A DNA stretch of 30,593 nucleotides from contig CAJUFK010000028.1 of NCBI GenBank assembly GCA_910585535.1, forward strand, positions 1-30,593, written 5' to 3'. This document shows, piece by piece, positions 30,399 to 30,593 of this stretch. The position numbers and the translations under genes are program-made. The notes beneath the pieces are model-generated. The model ran no database searches. It was given only the letters and a program-made list of their open reading frames with translations, and had not been told where the DNA came from. This DNA comes from an uncultured Angelakisella sp. Lineage in GTDB: Bacteria; Bacillota; Clostridia; Oscillospirales; Ruminococcaceae. Numbering within the stretch: the stretch's first letter is position 1; the number at the start of each line of letters is the position of its first letter.

Positions 30399-30593
30399 TT
30401 GAAAACAATTTTGCTTACCATTCTCATCTTTGGCGTTATCATCAACCTTCACGAGTTGGGGCATTTCTTCTTTGCTAAGCTCTTCGGAGTAAAGGTGGAG
30501 GAGTTCTCCTTCGGCATGGGTCCCCTTTTATTCAGCTGGAAGAAGGGGGAGACCCAATACTCGATCCGGCTTTTTCCCATCGGCGGTTTTTTA
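30399..30593 (+). CDS. rseP: Site-2 protease RseP family zinc metalloprotease (5' part)
   Basis: First 65 codons of a gene that leaves the window. Start is TTG 30399, preceded by AAAAAGGAG at about 9 bases. A first membrane helix includes the zinc site NLHELGHFFFAK (H18-E-x-x-H22), followed by VEEFSFGMGPLLFS and IRLFPIGGF, all typical of RseP/RasP intramembrane proteases that cleave anti-sigma factors or leftover signal peptides. cdsA lies 59 bases upstream with no dxr gene between them. Confidence 0.93.
   Translation, partial: MKTILLTILIFGVIINLHELGHFFFAKLFGVKVEEFSFGMGPLLFSWKKGETQYSIRLFPIGGFL

Overview
The window is chromosomal DNA from a GC-rich (roughly 60% G+C) endospore-forming member of the class Clostridia, most likely an Oscillospiraceae (Ruminococcaceae)-type gut bacterium. 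The clues are the spoIIGA-sigE and sigG sporulation genes, a YlmC/YmxH sporulation protein, the two-subunit GlgC/GlgD glycogen system, the rpsB-tsf-pyrH-frr-uppS-cdsA-rseP order typical of Firmicutes, frequent TTG/GTG starts and good sigma-A promoters. The taxon is inferred from gene content. No plasmid, phage or CRISPR array is visible.

Layout. (1) 1-3.2 kb, plus strand: MurJ lipid II flippase, an unknown protein and a DUF6273-like protein. (2) 3.3-4.0 kb, minus: a LUD/LutC-type protein with a clear promoter and terminator. (3) 4.0-8.2 kb, plus: a zinc-ribbon protein, then a translationally coupled run of threonine aldolase, a 46-residue membrane peptide, MnmA and a flavin-binding/TerD fusion, closed by a strong terminator. 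(4) 8.2-14.5 kb, minus: glycogen operon glgB-glgC-glgD-glgA, with a 163-bp nested inverted-repeat (MITE-like) element between glgD and glgA and a lysine/alanine-rich histone-H1-like tail on GlgB. (5) 14.8-16.9 kb, plus: PHP phosphoesterase, MTA/SAH nucleosidase and a membrane protein. (6) 16.9-20.6 kb: a small minus-strand gene, tRNA-Ala(GGC), a very small DUF2589-like protein, a LysR regulator and a convergent three-gene operon (membrane protein, E-K-C amidase, 87-residue protein). (7) 20.7-25.3 kb: spoIIGA-sigE, an interposed XRE-regulator/membrane-protein pair with a palindromic operator, a glutamine-amidotransferase-like hydrolase, then sigG and ylmC/ymxH. (8) 25.3-30.6 kb: rpsB (with a structured leader)-tsf, pyrH-frr-uppS-cdsA and the 5' end of rseP.

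How it fits together: GlgC/GlgD make ADP-glucose, GlgA polymerises it and GlgB branches it. SpoIIGA activates pro-sigma-E in the mother cell, and sigma-G runs the late forespore programme. The last block joins translation factors to the lipid-carrier and phospholipid steps (UppS, CdsA). The least explained parts are the flavin/TerD fusion, the GlgB tail, the nested-repeat element in the glycogen operon, the LysR/amidase island and the mini DUF2589 gene. I see no complete, clearly new multi-gene defence or biosynthetic system.
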